A stretch of 64,000 bases of DNA from NCBI GenBank assembly GCA_963766345.1, contig CAVXZL010000010.1, positions 557,723 through 621,722 on the forward strand, read 5' to 3'. The position numbers and the translations under genes were made by a program. Below, piece by piece: positions 16,029 through 25,063 of the stretch. Every line of letters starts with the position of its first letter. Position 1 is the stretch's first letter. Source of the DNA: DASVFB01 sp963766345. Lineage in GTDB: Bacteria; Actinomycetota; Thermoleophilia; Gaiellales; Gaiellaceae. The notes beneath the pieces were generated by a model. It was not told the origin of the DNA. It did not search any database and saw nothing but the letters and a program-made list of their open reading frames with translations.

Positions 16029-16549
16029 GCTCGCACACGTTGTCGGTGAAGCTCGAGAACAAGCCGGGCGCGCTCGCACGCGTTTCGCAGCTCTTCGCGC
16101 GTCGCGGCTACAACATCCAGAGCCTCGCCGTCGGCCCGACCGAAGACGAGCGCGTCTCGCGGCTGACCCTGCGCGTCGACTGCAGCGAGCATTCGCTCGA
16201 GCAGATCGAGAAGCAGATGCACAAGCTCGTGAACGTGCTGCGCGTCAACGAGCTGCGGCCCGAGGACGCCGTCGAACGGGAGCTCGTGCTCGTGACGGTT
16301 GCGTCTCCGCCCGACGCGCGCGCGGACCTGCTCGCGGCAGCGCGCGTCTCGGGAGCGGCGGTGGTCGACTTCGCGCAGGACGCGATCACGTTCCAGATCG
16401 TCGCTCGCCCCGAGGACGTCGATGCGTTCGAAGAGCTGCTCCGTCCGCACGGGATCCGCGAGCTTGCGCGTACCGGGCGCATCGGGCTGAACCGTCCCCA
16501 CAACCACACTCACAACAGCAGCAACAACGGAAAGGACCCCAATGGCTGA
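16025..16549 (+). CDS. ilvN: acetolactate synthase small (regulatory) subunit
   Basis: 174 residues: an N-terminal ACT domain (LSVKLENKPGALARVSQLFARRGYNIQS, residues 5-32) and a C-terminal ALS_ss_C domain. The ACT domain binds valine for feedback inhibition of the IlvB catalytic subunit. GTG 16025 overlaps the ilvB stop. The C-terminus is a His/Asn-rich tail (NRPHNHTHNSSNNG), which is unusual, and its coding sequence carries the ribosome site (GGAAAGG) of ilvC, whose ATG overlaps the last 8 bases. Confidence 0.96.
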   Translation: MSSHTLSVKLENKPGALARVSQLFARRGYNIQSLAVGPTEDERVSRLTLRVDCSEHSLEQIEKQMHKLVNVLRVNELRPEDAVERELVLVTVASPPDARADLLAAARVSGAAVVDFAQDAITFQIVARPEDVDAFEELLRPHGIRELARTGRIGLNRPHNHTHNSSNNGKDPNG

Positions 16550-17540
16550 GATCGTGAAGTCCGGAAACGTCGAGCTGCTCTCGGGAAAGGTCGCGGTACT
16601 GGGCTTCGGCAGCCAGGGGCACGCGCACGCGCTCAACCTCGCGGATTCCGGCGTCGAGGTCGCCGTCGGCCTGCGCGAGGGCAGCCCCTCGTGGAGCGCC
16701 GCCGATGACGCCGGGCTGACGGTGCAGACCCCGGCCGAGGCGGTGCGCGACGCTCAGCTCGTCGCGATGCTCGTGCCGGACGGCGCGCAGCCGTCCGTCT
16801 ACCGCGACGCCGTCGCACCGAACGTCGCGCCGGGCGCGGCGCTGCTCTTCGCGCACGGCTTCAACGTCCACTACGGGCGCATCGAGCCGCCCGCCGGCCA
16901 CGATGTCGTCATGGTCGCGCCGAAAGGACCGGGGCACATCGTGCGGCGCCTGTACATCGAGGGCTACGGCACGCCTGCGGTCGTCGCGGTCGCGCAGGAC
17001 GCGAGCGGCCGCGCACGCGAGCTCGCCTTCGCGTACGGCGCGGGCATCGGCGCCGCGCGCGTCGGCATGGTCGAGACGACGTTCGCCGAGGAGACCGAGA
17101 CCGATCTCTTCGGCGAGCAGGCCGTGCTGTGCGGCGGCGTCACGCAGCTGATCCGCCTCGGCTTCGAGACGCTCGTCGAGGCGGGCTATCAGCCCGAGAT
17201 CGCGTACTACGAGTGCCTCCACGAGCTGAAGCTGATCGTCGACCTGATCTGGGAGGGTGGGATCGAGCGGATGCACTACTCGATCTCCGACACCGCCGAG
17301 TACGGCTCGCACGCCGTCGGGCCGAGCGTCGTCGACGAGCGCGTGCGCGAGAACATGCGCGCGGTGCTGGGCCGCGTCCGCGACGGCTCGTTCGCGCGCG
17401 ACTGGATCGCGGAGATGGATCGCGGCCAGCCGGTCCTCGACGACTACCGCCGCGCGCTTGCACACACGCTGCTCGAGCAGGTTGGGTCGCGACTGCGTGC
17501 GCTCAACGAGCGCGAGGTTCCGGCGGCGCATGGCGTCTGA
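16542..17540 (+). CDS. ilvC: ketol-acid reductoisomerase (class I)
   Basis: 332 residues, the normal size of class I KARI. The NADPH-binding Rossmann motif GFGSQGHAHALNL lies at residues 22-34, with a specificity loop containing Arg and Ser residues (REGSPSWS). The metal-binding ETETDLFGEQAVLCGG region lies near 185-200, and the C-terminal knotted domain carries YECLHELKLIVDLIWEGG. It converts acetolactate and acetohydroxybutyrate to dihydroxy acids. It overlaps ilvN by 8 bases and ilvD by 11. Confidence 0.97.
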   Translation: MAEIVKSGNVELLSGKVAVLGFGSQGHAHALNLADSGVEVAVGLREGSPSWSAADDAGLTVQTPAEAVRDAQLVAMLVPDGAQPSVYRDAVAPNVAPGAALLFAHGFNVHYGRIEPPAGHDVVMVAPKGPGHIVRRLYIEGYGTPAVVAVAQDASGRARELAFAYGAGIGAARVGMVETTFAEETETDLFGEQAVLCGGVTQLIRLGFETLVEAGYQPEIAYYECLHELKLIVDLIWEGGIERMHYSISDTAEYGSHAVGPSVVDERVRENMRAVLGRVRDGSFARDWIAEMDRGQPVLDDYRRALAHTLLEQVGSRLRALNEREVPAAHGV

Positions 17541-19212
17541 GTCCGATCCCGCGAAGCGCGTCAGCGCCGCGCTCACCGACGGCGTCGACCGCGCAGCGGC
17601 GCGCGCGATGCTCAAGGGCGCCGGCTTCACTGACGCGGATCTCGCGCGGCCGCTGATCGGCGTCGCGACGACGTGGATCGAGACGATGCCGTGCAACCTG
17701 AACCAGCGGCTGCTCGCGCGTCACGTGAAGGTCGGAATCCGCCGCACAGGCGGCACGCCGCTCGAGTTCAACACGATCGCGGTCTCGGACGGCGTGTCGA
17801 TGGGCACCGAGGGCATGCGCGCGTCGCTCGTCTCCCGCGACCTGATCGCGGACTCGATCGAGCTCGTCGTTCGCGGGCACCTGTTCGACGGGCTCGTCTG
17901 CATCGTCGGCTGCGACAAGACGATTCCGGCCGCCGTGATGGCGCTGGCACGACTCGATCTGCCGGGGCTCGTGTTCTACAACGGGTCGATCGCGCCGGGC
18001 CGCTTCCGGGGGCGCGACGTGACGATCCAGGACGTCTTCGAAGCGATCGGCGCGCACGCCGCCGGGACGATGAGCGAGGGCGAGCTGCACGCGCTCGAGG
18101 GCGCCGCCTGTCCCGGCGCCGGCGCGTGCGGCGGGCAGTTCACGGCGAACACGATGGCGACAGTGCTCGACTTCCTCGGCGTCAGCGCGCCGGGGCTGAA
18201 CGAGGTGCCCGCCACGCATCCGGAAAAGCCCGCCGCGGCCGTCGAAGCGGGCAAGCTCGCGGTGAAGCTCGTTCGCGAGGACACGCGGCCCTCGAAGGTG
18301 CTCACGCGCGAGGCGTTCGAGAACGCAATCGCCTCGATCGCCGCGACCGGCGGCTCGACGAACGGTGTGCTGCACTTGCTCGCGATCGCACGCGAGGCGG
18401 GCGTCGAGCTGACGCTGGACGACTTCGACACGATCGCGAGCCGCACGCCGATCGTCGTCGACATCAAGCCGGCCGGACGCTTCGTCGCAACCGATCTCTA
18501 CCGCGCAGGCGGTGTTGCGCTCGTCGCGCGCGAGCTCGTCGGCGCCGGAGCGGTGCACGGCGACGCGCGCGGCGTCGACGGCCGTTCGCTGCGCGAGGTG
18601 GCGGAGAGCGCGAGTGAGCGCCCGGGTCAGCAAGTGGTCGTCCGCTGGGACGAGCCGCTGAAGCCGACGGGCGGTCTCGCCATTCTGCGCGGCTCGCTCG
18701 CTCCCGACGGCTGTGTCGTGAAGCTTGCGGGACATGAGCGCCTGCACCACCGCGGGCCCGCGCGTGTGTTCGATTCGGAGGAGGACTGCTTCGCCGCCGT
18801 GAAGGCGCGCTCGATCGTTGCGGGCGACGTGGTCGTCATCCGCTACGAGGGGCCCGCGGGCGGGCCGGGCATGCGCGAGATGCTCCACGTCACGGGTGCG
18901 CTCGTCGGCGAGGGGCTCGGTGACGAGGTCGCATTGATCACGGACGGCCGCTTCTCCGGCGCAACGCACGGCCTGATGGTCGGCCACATCGCGCCGGAGG
19001 CGGCGCGGGGCGGACCGATCGCCGCGCTGAGGGACGGCGACACCGTCGTGATCGACGTCGAGCGGCGCCGGCTCGATGTCGAGCTGCCGCGCGAGGCGCT
19101 CGAGGCGCGGCACGCCGAGTGGACGCCGCCGGCGCCGCGGTACGCGGCCGGCGTGTTCGCGAAGTACGCGCGCGTCGTCGGCTCCGCCTCGGAAGGGGCG
19201 ACGACGGGATGA
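17530..19212 (+). CDS. ilvD: dihydroxy-acid dehydratase
   Basis: 560 residues. The Fe-S cluster cysteines are in GCDKTIPA near residue 122 and CPGAGACGGQFTANTM near 195, with an early CNLNQ motif. The C-terminal DGRFSGATHG carries a conserved active-site segment. It makes the 2-oxo acid precursors of valine and isoleucine. ATG 17530 overlaps the end of ilvC and completes the ilvBNCD set. The operon probably ends here: four bases after the stop the convergent alpha/beta-hydrolase gene ends, and no clear terminator hairpin is visible. Confidence 0.96.
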   Translation: MASESDPAKRVSAALTDGVDRAAARAMLKGAGFTDADLARPLIGVATTWIETMPCNLNQRLLARHVKVGIRRTGGTPLEFNTIAVSDGVSMGTEGMRASLVSRDLIADSIELVVRGHLFDGLVCIVGCDKTIPAAVMALARLDLPGLVFYNGSIAPGRFRGRDVTIQDVFEAIGAHAAGTMSEGELHALEGAACPGAGACGGQFTANTMATVLDFLGVSAPGLNEVPATHPEKPAAAVEAGKLAVKLVREDTRPSKVLTREAFENAIASIAATGGSTNGVLHLLAIAREAGVELTLDDFDTIASRTPIVVDIKPAGRFVATDLYRAGGVALVARELVGAGAVHGDARGVDGRSLREVAESASERPGQQVVVRWDEPLKPTGGLAILRGSLAPDGCVVKLAGHERLHHRGPARVFDSEEDCFAAVKARSIVAGDVVVIRYEGPAGGPGMREMLHVTGALVGEGLGDEVALITDGRFSGATHGLMVGHIAPEAARGGPIAALRDGDTVVIDVERRRLDVELPREALEARHAEWTPPAPRYAAGVFAKYARVVGSASEGATTG

Positions 19213-19216
19213 ACAG

Positions 19217-20122
19217 CTAAGGCGCGACGCCGCTACTCAACCAGCGGCAGTTCTGCGTGATCTCCTCGACGGGGTTCATGCCCATGTGCCCCGCGACGGC
19301 GTCGACCTTGACAACACAGCCGGGAACGTTCGCGGCGAGCCACTCGCCGTGGGCGGGAGGCACGAGTACGTCCGACGCTCCGTACCAGACGAGCACGGGC
19401 ACGGAGATAGCGGCGATGTCGAACCCCCACGGCCGCAGGAAGGAGAGATCGTCGTCGACCCAGCCGCCGACGCCGTGGCTCGAGCGCTCGGCCGTCGATT
19501 CACGCGTGATCTGCATCATGTCCGGACGGGCCATCTGCGCACGATCGGCCTCGCTCAGGTCGAACCCCTCGAGAGCGGTCGACGGATCGACCGCGACGCG
19601 CTCTTTGATTCGCGCGTCCTCTGCCTCGAGCTCGCGCGTCAGCACCTCCTCGCCGGCGAGCGCCCACCCGAACTCCTTGACGTTCTCGCTGTCCATCCCG
19701 GCGAGCCACTCGTCCTGTGTGAGGCCGGCATCGCCGAGCGGCGCGACACCAACGCGGCACGTCGCGCGCACGACGCGATCGGGAAGCAGCGCGGCGCAGG
19801 CGAGCGCATGGGGCCCGCCGCCCGATCCGCCCGTGACGCCGAACCGATCGAAGCCGAGCTCGTCGGCAAGCGAGCGAACGTCGTCGACCTCGTCGGCGAC
19901 GCTGCGGCCCCGGCGGCGGTCCGACTGCCCGTAGCCGGCGCGGTCATGGGTCACGAGACAGACGCCGAGCTCGGTGTACAGCTCCTCGTGAGGCCACCGC
20001 TCGAGGCGGCATCCCGGCGTGCCGTGCAGGCCGAGGATCGGGAAGCCGTCGCGGTCGCCCCAGACGGCGAACGCAAGCGTGCGGCCGTCGGGAGTGTCGA
20101 GCGTCCGCAGCGGTTCGGCCAC
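19217..20122 (-). CDS. alpha/beta hydrolase
   Basis: 301 residues from GTG 20122. The fold is clear: oxyanion-region HGTPGCRLERWP (about 33-44), the nucleophile elbow VTGGSGGGPHAL with Ser near 98, and a C-terminal catalytic Asp in VLVPPAHGEWL with His in AGHMGM. The start is set by TATGCT six bases upstream of GTG 20122 with no Shine-Dalgarno. A GTG at 20179 is possible, but it would leave only 22 bases to the divergent cupin gene. The substrate is unknown. It converges with ilvD. Confidence 0.85.
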   Translation of the reverse strand: MAEPLRTLDTPDGRTLAFAVWGDRDGFPILGLHGTPGCRLERWPHEELYTELGVCLVTHDRAGYGQSDRRRGRSVADEVDDVRSLADELGFDRFGVTGGSGGGPHALACAALLPDRVVRATCRVGVAPLGDAGLTQDEWLAGMDSENVKEFGWALAGEEVLTRELEAEDARIKERVAVDPSTALEGFDLSEADRAQMARPDMMQITRESTAERSSHGVGGWVDDDLSFLRPWGFDIAAISVPVLVWYGASDVLVPPAHGEWLAANVPGCVVKVDAVAGHMGMNPVEEITQNCRWLSSGVAP

Positions 20123-20201
20123 GGGCCGAGCATACGCCTGTTCGGGAGCGCCATTGGCGCTCACGATCGCTACGGTCACATCCCGCTACGGAGGAGGACG
20201 A

Positions 20202-20738
20202 ATGCCTGTGAATGAAGCGAGCTCCGCCGACACACCGTACGGCCGCTATGTCACGTCGGAGGGCTGGTTCGTGCTCAATCTCGAAGGCGCACTGGCGGTG
20301 CGGAACGAGGAGAAGGGCGGTGCGTCCTACCCGATCGAGCCGCGCGAGCACCCGTTCGAGAACATCGGCGTTCACCTCCGCATCCTGTGGCCAGGCGACC
20401 CGAACGCGCTCTACCACCGGGAGGGCGCGCAGGAGGGCTTTCTCGTGCTCTCGGGGGAGTGCACGCTGGTCGTCGAAGAAGAAGAGCGGCAGTTGCGGCA
20501 GTGGGACTACTTTCATTGCCCGGCCGGAACGAGCCACGTGCTCGTCGGAGGCGGAGACGGTCCCTGCGCCGTGCTCATGATCGGTGCGCGTCCCGACGAT
20601 CCGATCCACTACCCCGTGAGCGAGCTTGCGGCCAGGTTCGGCGCGTCGGTCGCGTCGGCGACGAGCGTTCCCGACGACGCATATGCCGACTGGCCCGGTG
20701 AGTACGAGCCGGTTCGACTGCCATGGCCGATCGGATGA
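20202..20738 (+). CDS. cupin-domain protein
   Basis: 178 residues. The single cupin shows motif 1 as LYHREGAQEGFLVLSGECTL (about 67-86; H and E ligands) and motif 2 as CPAGTSHVLVGGG (about 107-119), with a WPIG C-terminus. Proteins of this type bind a metal and are often isomerases, dioxygenases or sugar-binding regulators; the activity here is not identifiable. A strong GGAGGAGG precedes ATG 20202. The DUF1028 gene starts at or just beyond its 3' end, so they are likely co-transcribed. Confidence 0.82.
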   Translation: MPVNEASSADTPYGRYVTSEGWFVLNLEGALAVRNEEKGGASYPIEPREHPFENIGVHLRILWPGDPNALYHREGAQEGFLVLSGECTLVVEEEERQLRQWDYFHCPAGTSHVLVGGGDGPCAVLMIGARPDDPIHYPVSELAARFGASVASATSVPDDAYADWPGEYEPVRLPWPIG

Positions 20739-21411
20739 CGCCCTGACGGGACGGTCCGTTGCCGGAACCTTCTCAATCGTGGCGGCCGATCCGAAGACCG
20801 GCGAGGTCGGGTGTGCGGTTCAGTCGAAGTACTTCGCGATCGGTGCAGTGACGCCGTGGGTTCGGGCCGGCGTCGGTGCGGTCGCGACGCAGGCGATGGG
20901 GGTCGTCGCAAGAAACGGCCGGCGCGTCCTCGATGCGCTGGCGGCGAACGTCGATCCTGCCGTCGCGATCGATCGAGTGCTCGCCGACGATCGTGATCGG
21001 GAGCTTCGTCAGCTGGGTGCGGTAACGGCGGATGGTCGTGCCGCGGCGTTCACCGGTGGCGAGTGCATCGATTGGGCCGGCCACGTAGTGGAGCCTGGTT
21101 TCGCGGTGCAGGGAAACATGCTGGCGAACGCCGACGTCCTTCCGGCGATGCGGCGCGCGTTCATCGAGGCCACGGGCGCGCTGCCTGAGCGGATGATGGC
21201 GGCGCTCGAGGCGGGACAGGCGGCAGGCGGCGACCGCCGGGGACAGCAGGCGGCCGCCCTCGTGGTGGAGCAGCTTGGCGCGGCAGAGCGCTCCACGGAA
21301 GGCATCGATCGGATCTGTGACCTCCGCGTCGACGACCACCAAGAACCGGTCATCGAACTGCGTCGCCTGCTAACCCTCTGGCGGCGACGGCAAGTGGAAC
21401 GCCACGCCTGA
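20698..21411 (+). CDS. DUF1028 family (Ntn-hydrolase-like) protein
   Basis: About 223-237 residues. The conserved N-terminal strand GTFSIVAADPKTGEVGCAVQ, followed by AVTPWVRAGVGAVATQAMG, is diagnostic of DUF1028, a family with an Ntn-hydrolase-like fold and unknown reaction. The family usually begins almost directly at TFSIVA, so the true start may be CTG 20743, four bases after the cupin stop, rather than GTG 20698 inside the cupin gene. No other usual start lies closer. A GC hairpin follows at 21441-21474. Confidence 0.82.
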   Translation: MSTSRFDCHGRSDDALTGRSVAGTFSIVAADPKTGEVGCAVQSKYFAIGAVTPWVRAGVGAVATQAMGVVARNGRRVLDALAANVDPAVAIDRVLADDRDRELRQLGAVTADGRAAAFTGGECIDWAGHVVEPGFAVQGNMLANADVLPAMRRAFIEATGALPERMMAALEAGQAAGGDRRGQQAAALVVEQLGAAERSTEGIDRICDLRVDDHQEPVIELRRLLTLWRRRQVERHA

Positions 21412-21440
21412 CCCCGATCGATCGCCGCGACCAAGCCAAC

Positions 21441-21474
21441 GGCCGGGGCGAAGCGCTGCAGGCCTGCCCCGGCC
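21441..21474. terminator. bidirectional hairpin between convergent genes
   Basis: GGCCGGGGC (21441-21449) pairs perfectly with GCCCCGGCC (21466-21474) around a 16-nt loop. It lies between the DUF1028 stop and the stop of the small minus-strand peptide gene. No T-run is present on either side. Confidence 0.5.
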
Positions 21475-21487
21475 CGCCGGCTTGTGC

Positions 21488-21577
21488 CTAAACGCTCCAG
21501 CCGTTGCCGCCGACCACTGCTGCGACGACGAGCGAGGCGAGCGTGACCAGCGCGAGCTTCACGCGCACAGACAGCAT
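21488..21577 (-). CDS. 29-residue hydrophobic peptide
   Basis: Starts at ATG 21577 with a near-perfect AAGGAGGTG (21591-21583) five bases upstream, the best ribosome site in the neighbourhood. The product is MLSVRVKLALVTLASLVVAA followed by VVGGNGWSV: a basic start and one hydrophobic helix, as in small membrane peptides or an uncleaved signal. It lies head-to-head with the acetyltransferase gene. The strong ribosome site is the main support for real translation. The function is unknown. Confidence 0.55.
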   Translation of the reverse strand: MLSVRVKLALVTLASLVVAAVVGGNGWSV

Positions 21578-21697
21578 GAACGCACCTCCTTCCGTTCAGC
21601 TCGGACGACTTGTCGATCCTTCGCGAAAGCAGTGGCTCGCGGTCTTGTCGTCAACGCTCACCTCCGGAACGGCGTGCCCCGATTACCATCGCCATCC

Positions 21698-22231
21698 GTG
21701 GCCGAGAGTGTCGTCATCCGTCCCGAGCGCGACGCGGACCATCCCGTGATCGCAGACGTCGTCCGCGCGGCATTCGTCGGGCACCCCGACGAGGTCGCGT
21801 CGTTCGTCGAGCGCATTCGCGCGTCGGAACAGTTCATTCCGGAGCTGGCGCTGGTCGCCGAGGACTCCTCCGGTGTGATCGCTCACGTGATGCTGAGCTG
21901 GGTCGGCGTCGAAGGCGGATCCCGTCCGAGGATCCTCAATCTCACGCCGATGTCGGTTCGGCCCGACCGTCAGCGCATCGGTGTCGGGACACAGCTGATC
22001 CGGGACGCGCTCGGCCGCGCCGAAAGAGCAGGCGAGCCTGCCGTCATGGTCGAGGGCATTCCCGGGTACTACCCTCGCTTCGGCTTCGAGCAGGCGTGCG
22101 CGCTCGGCTTCGTCTCCCCGCATCCGAAGATCCCCGACGAGGCGTTGATGGTCAAGCGGCTCCCGGGATACAGCGCCGACCTCGCCGGTCGGATCGTCTA
22201 CCCCGCCGCGTTCGACGTTCTCGGGTACTGA
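21698..22231 (+). CDS. GNAT N-acetyltransferase (YhbS-like)
   Basis: 177 residues. The acetyl-CoA site appears as VRPDRQRIGVGTQLIRDALGRA (Q/RxxGxG/A pattern, about 88-109), with the C-terminal strand GYYPRFGFEQACALGF typical of the YhbS subgroup. The start GTG 21698 has TACCAT eight bases upstream and no Shine-Dalgarno, suggesting a leaderless mRNA. The acceptor substrate is unknown. Confidence 0.88.
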   Translation: MAESVVIRPERDADHPVIADVVRAAFVGHPDEVASFVERIRASEQFIPELALVAEDSSGVIAHVMLSWVGVEGGSRPRILNLTPMSVRPDRQRIGVGTQLIRDALGRAERAGEPAVMVEGIPGYYPRFGFEQACALGFVSPHPKIPDEALMVKRLPGYSADLAGRIVYPAAFDVLGY

Positions 22232-22245
22232 CGACCGGTCTAACC

Positions 22246-22717
22246 TCATTCGAGGCGCAGGATCGTTTCTTCGATCTCCTCACCGCGACCGCGTGCGAAG
22301 CCGCGGTCGACGCCAACGCGTCGGAACCCAGCTTTCTCCAGTACTCGAAGCGAACCGACGTTGTCCGAGGCCGCTCGGGCGTACACGGGACGTTCGGCCG
22401 TCTCGGCAAGAAGAATCTGCAGTGCTGCGGTCGCGATGCCCCTTCCCCAGAGCGTTCTGGTCTACCCAGTAGGTCACCTCGAGCTGATCGTCGCTTCGGA
22501 AGGACCCGATCGTTCCGGCGACTGCTCCGTCGACATCGATGACCCGGTGCGAGACGCTTGTGTCGGCCCGCAGGCGCGACATCCGGTTCAGAAACGCGCG
22601 GCGATCGGTCTGATCCTCGGCTGTGAAGGCGGCCATTCGGATCGACTCCGGATCCGTCACCTGCCGATAGATCGTGTCGAGATCCCGGTCCTCGAGCGGC
22701 CTCAGCGAGACGTTCAT
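22246..22717 (-). pseudogene. RimJ/RimL-type GNAT acetyltransferase with +1 frameshift
   Basis: From ATG 22717 the frame encodes SLRPLEDRDLDTIYRQVTD through YWVDQ (about 85 residues), then becomes nonsense. Deleting one base of the TT at 22455-22456 restores VDQTLWGRGIATAALQILL, the acetyl-CoA loop, and then SDNVGSLRVLEKAGFRRVG to a stop at 22246, giving a complete acetyltransferase of about 156 residues. The single inserted base is either a real inactivating mutation or an assembly indel. Everything else in the gene looks intact. Confidence 0.75.
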
Positions 22718-22777
22718 CTGGGGGATCCTAAGGCTGTCTCGTCGGCCAAATTGCATGCACCGGTTAGCGTCTGCCGC

Positions 22778-23785
22778 ATGTCCGACCTCAGAGGCGAGCT
22801 CGACGCCCTTGCGTCAGGGACAGGGTTCTCGGGTGTCGTCCGGATCGACGAAGGCGACCGGATCGAGCTCGCGAGGGCATACGGGCTTGCGCATCGCGGC
22901 TTCGGGATCCCGAACGCGGTGGACACGCGCTTCGGGCTCGCGAGCGGGGCGAAGGGCTTCACGGCGCTCGCCGTCGTGAGCCTGGTCGAGGAAGGCGTGC
23001 TCGAGCTCTCGACGCCGGCGCGCTCCCTGCTCGGCAGCGATCTGCCGCTGATCGACAACGGCGTGACGGTCGAGCACCTCCTGTCGCACCGGTCGGGTAT
23101 CGGCGACTACCTCGACGAGGAAGCCGGATTCGAGGTCGCGGAGTATGTGATGCCGGTGCCGGTGCACGAGCTCGCGACCACCGAGGACTACCTCGCGGTG
23201 CTCGACGGCCACGCGGGCAAGTTCGCGCCCGGCGAACGCTTCGCGTACTGCAACGCCGGCTACGTCGTGCTGGCGCTCATCGCCGAACGCGCGAGCGGCA
23301 TGCCGTTCCACGACCTGGTCGAGCAGCGCGTGTGCCGGCGCGCCGGATTGACGGACACGGCGTTCTTGCGCTCCGACGAGCTTCCCGCGCGCACCGCTCT
23401 CGGTTACGTCGAGGTCGACGGCGCGTGGAGGAGCAACGTCCTCCATCTCCCCGTGCGGGGAAGCGGCGACGGCGGGATCTACTCCACAGCCGCGGACCTG
23501 AGCTCGTTCTGGCGTGCGTTCTTCGCCGGTCGGATCGTCTCCACGGACCGGGTCTCGGAGATGGTTCGGCCGCGCAGCGACGCGCCGAAGCACTCGAAGC
23601 GCTACGGGCTCGGCTTCTGGCTCCACGCGACGAACGACGCCGTCCTCCTAGAGGGGTACGACGCGGGTGTCTCGTTCCGGTCCGTGCACGATCCTCACGC
23701 GCGCGTGACGTTCACGGTGATCTCGAACACGAGCGACGGCGCGTGGGCGATCGCTCGGTATCTCGAGACTGCGGCTTCGAGCTGA
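22778..23785 (+). CDS. serine hydrolase, beta-lactamase / D,D-peptidase family
   Basis: 335 residues of class C beta-lactamase-like (PF00144) fold. The nucleophile motif SGAK lies near residue 52, the HLLSHRSG box near 100, and the YCN triad (YxN) near 156, with a C-terminal VISNTSDGAW segment. There is no signal peptide, so it is probably cytoplasmic; family members are esterases, peptidases or penicillin-recognising enzymes. TAGCGT seven bases before ATG 22778 points to a leaderless transcript, divergent from the frameshifted acetyltransferase. Confidence 0.88.
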   Translation: MSDLRGELDALASGTGFSGVVRIDEGDRIELARAYGLAHRGFGIPNAVDTRFGLASGAKGFTALAVVSLVEEGVLELSTPARSLLGSDLPLIDNGVTVEHLLSHRSGIGDYLDEEAGFEVAEYVMPVPVHELATTEDYLAVLDGHAGKFAPGERFAYCNAGYVVLALIAERASGMPFHDLVEQRVCRRAGLTDTAFLRSDELPARTALGYVEVDGAWRSNVLHLPVRGSGDGGIYSTAADLSSFWRAFFAGRIVSTDRVSEMVRPRSDAPKHSKRYGLGFWLHATNDAVLLEGYDAGVSFRSVHDPHARVTFTVISNTSDGAWAIARYLETAASS

Positions 23786-23816
23786 GCCCTCCAGTGCGTC
23801 TCGTACGATGGCGCCC

Positions 23817-24311
23817 CTAGCGACCGGCCGTCGTCGCGGCTCGCTCACGGGCGGCAACGATGAAGCTGATCGCCTCGGCGCGGTTGCCGAAGCCACGCGT
23901 CTCGGTCTTCTTCTCCTCCAGATCCTTGTACACCTGAAAGAAGTGCTCGAGCTCGTTGCGGAAGGCAGGGAGGATGTCGTCGACATCGCTCACCCCCGAC
24001 CAGATCGGGTCACCGAGCGGCACGGAGAGGATCTTTTCGTCCGGGCCCTTCTCGTCGGTCATGTGGAAGACGCCAACCGGCCGCACGCGAATCCGGCAGC
24101 CGGGAAAGGTCGGCTCGCTGACGAGAACGAGCGCGTCCAGCGGATCACCGTCCTCGCCCAGGGTGCCCTCGATGAAGCCGTAGTCGGCCGGATAGCCGAG
24201 CGAGCTGAAGAGACGCCGGTCGAGCGCGATCCCGCCCAGCTCGTCGTCCCACTCGTACTTGTTGCGAGAACCCATCGGGATCTCGACCAGGACCACGTAG
24301 TCGCTCGCCAT
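23817..24311 (-). CDS. ppa: inorganic pyrophosphatase (family I)
   Basis: 164 residues, normal for the bacterial soluble enzyme. Family I landmarks are EIPMGSRNKYEWD at residues 10-22, the active-site block YGFIEGTLGEDGDPLDALVL (residues 44-63) with its Mg-binding Asp residues, and a C-terminal HFFQVYKDLE. It hydrolyses PPi to drive biosynthesis. ATG 24311 has TAAGCT six bases upstream and no Shine-Dalgarno, so the mRNA is probably leaderless. Confidence 0.95.
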   Translation of the reverse strand: MASDYVVLVEIPMGSRNKYEWDDELGGIALDRRLFSSLGYPADYGFIEGTLGEDGDPLDALVLVSEPTFPGCRIRVRPVGVFHMTDEKGPDEKILSVPLGDPIWSGVSDVDDILPAFRNELEHFFQVYKDLEEKKTETRGFGNRAEAISFIVAARERAATTAGR

Positions 24312-24392
24312 CGGGTCAGCTTAGGCGAGGGCGGCCGCCCGTAACCTCGACTTTCCGCTCGCCGCGGCCGCGAGTAGAGGGATCGCGCAAGA

Positions 24393-24929
24393 TTGTCGAG
24401 CGTGGAGGGCTCGAGGGAAATCAGAGGCGATCACGGGTGGCTCCCGAGTTCTGAGGTGAGCGGTGTGGAGGGCCGCTGGGCCGTGCCCCCGGACGCCGTC
24501 GAGCCTCGCACGAAGTTTCCGCGTGTCGAGCCGGGTCGCGTCGTGGGCCTTGGCGCCATCTGCGATCTCAGGCCGCGGCGCTTCGACACAGCGCGCTCGC
24601 AGAGCTTCTCGGTCAGTGAGTTCGTCACGCTGGAAGATGGCCGACGCGTGATCCTGCACGAGGCTCGCGGCTTCACTATCGGCTGGAGATCGTCCGGCGG
24701 GTCGGGTTCTGGTGATACCCGGGGGAACGAGACTCTGGAGAACATGACCCGAAGCGTGCTGACCGTCGTGCTTCCCGATGACGATGACGGAGAGGAGCAC
24801 CCTTGGTCGTGGCTGGCCGACCTTGCTCGGGCTCGCGGTCTGGACGTGACTGCGGAAGACCTGCGAGGTCTTCCGTATGAGGTGGTTTTCACCGACGCGG
24901 TGCGCCAACAATGGCTTGCGCGTAACTGA
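24393..24929 (+). CDS. protein of unknown function
   Basis: Up to 178 residues. The first ~60 residues are low in structure; a compact segment with SVSEFVTLEDGRRVILHEAR and GFTIGWRSS follows, then an acidic DDDDGEEHPWSWLADLARARG region and a helical C-terminus (YEVVFTDAVRQQWLARN). There is no signal peptide or recognisable motif. TTG 24393 opens the frame, but GTG at 24402 is equally possible. Base use matches the neighbours. I do not recognise the family. Confidence 0.55.
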   Translation: MSSVEGSREIRGDHGWLPSSEVSGVEGRWAVPPDAVEPRTKFPRVEPGRVVGLGAICDLRPRRFDTARSQSFSVSEFVTLEDGRRVILHEARGFTIGWRSSGGSGSGDTRGNETLENMTRSVLTVVLPDDDDGEEHPWSWLADLARARGLDVTAEDLRGLPYEVVFTDAVRQQWLARN

Positions 24930-25063
24930 AGCTCGGCGGCGTCCCAAGCGCGGCGAGTGCTGGTGATCCGCGCAGCTTTCGGCGAGCCGGAGCGTCGCTC
25001 GACGGCCTTGAGTTCTGCCTGCGCGGCGAACGGGTGCGACGCGTCCTCGTCGCCGTGCACGAA

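Noticed and set aside
24431..25060. Minus-strand ORF over the unknown gene at 24393-24929
   Set aside because: Low-complexity Arg/Ser translation; the plus-strand product has better residue composition and a plausible fold.
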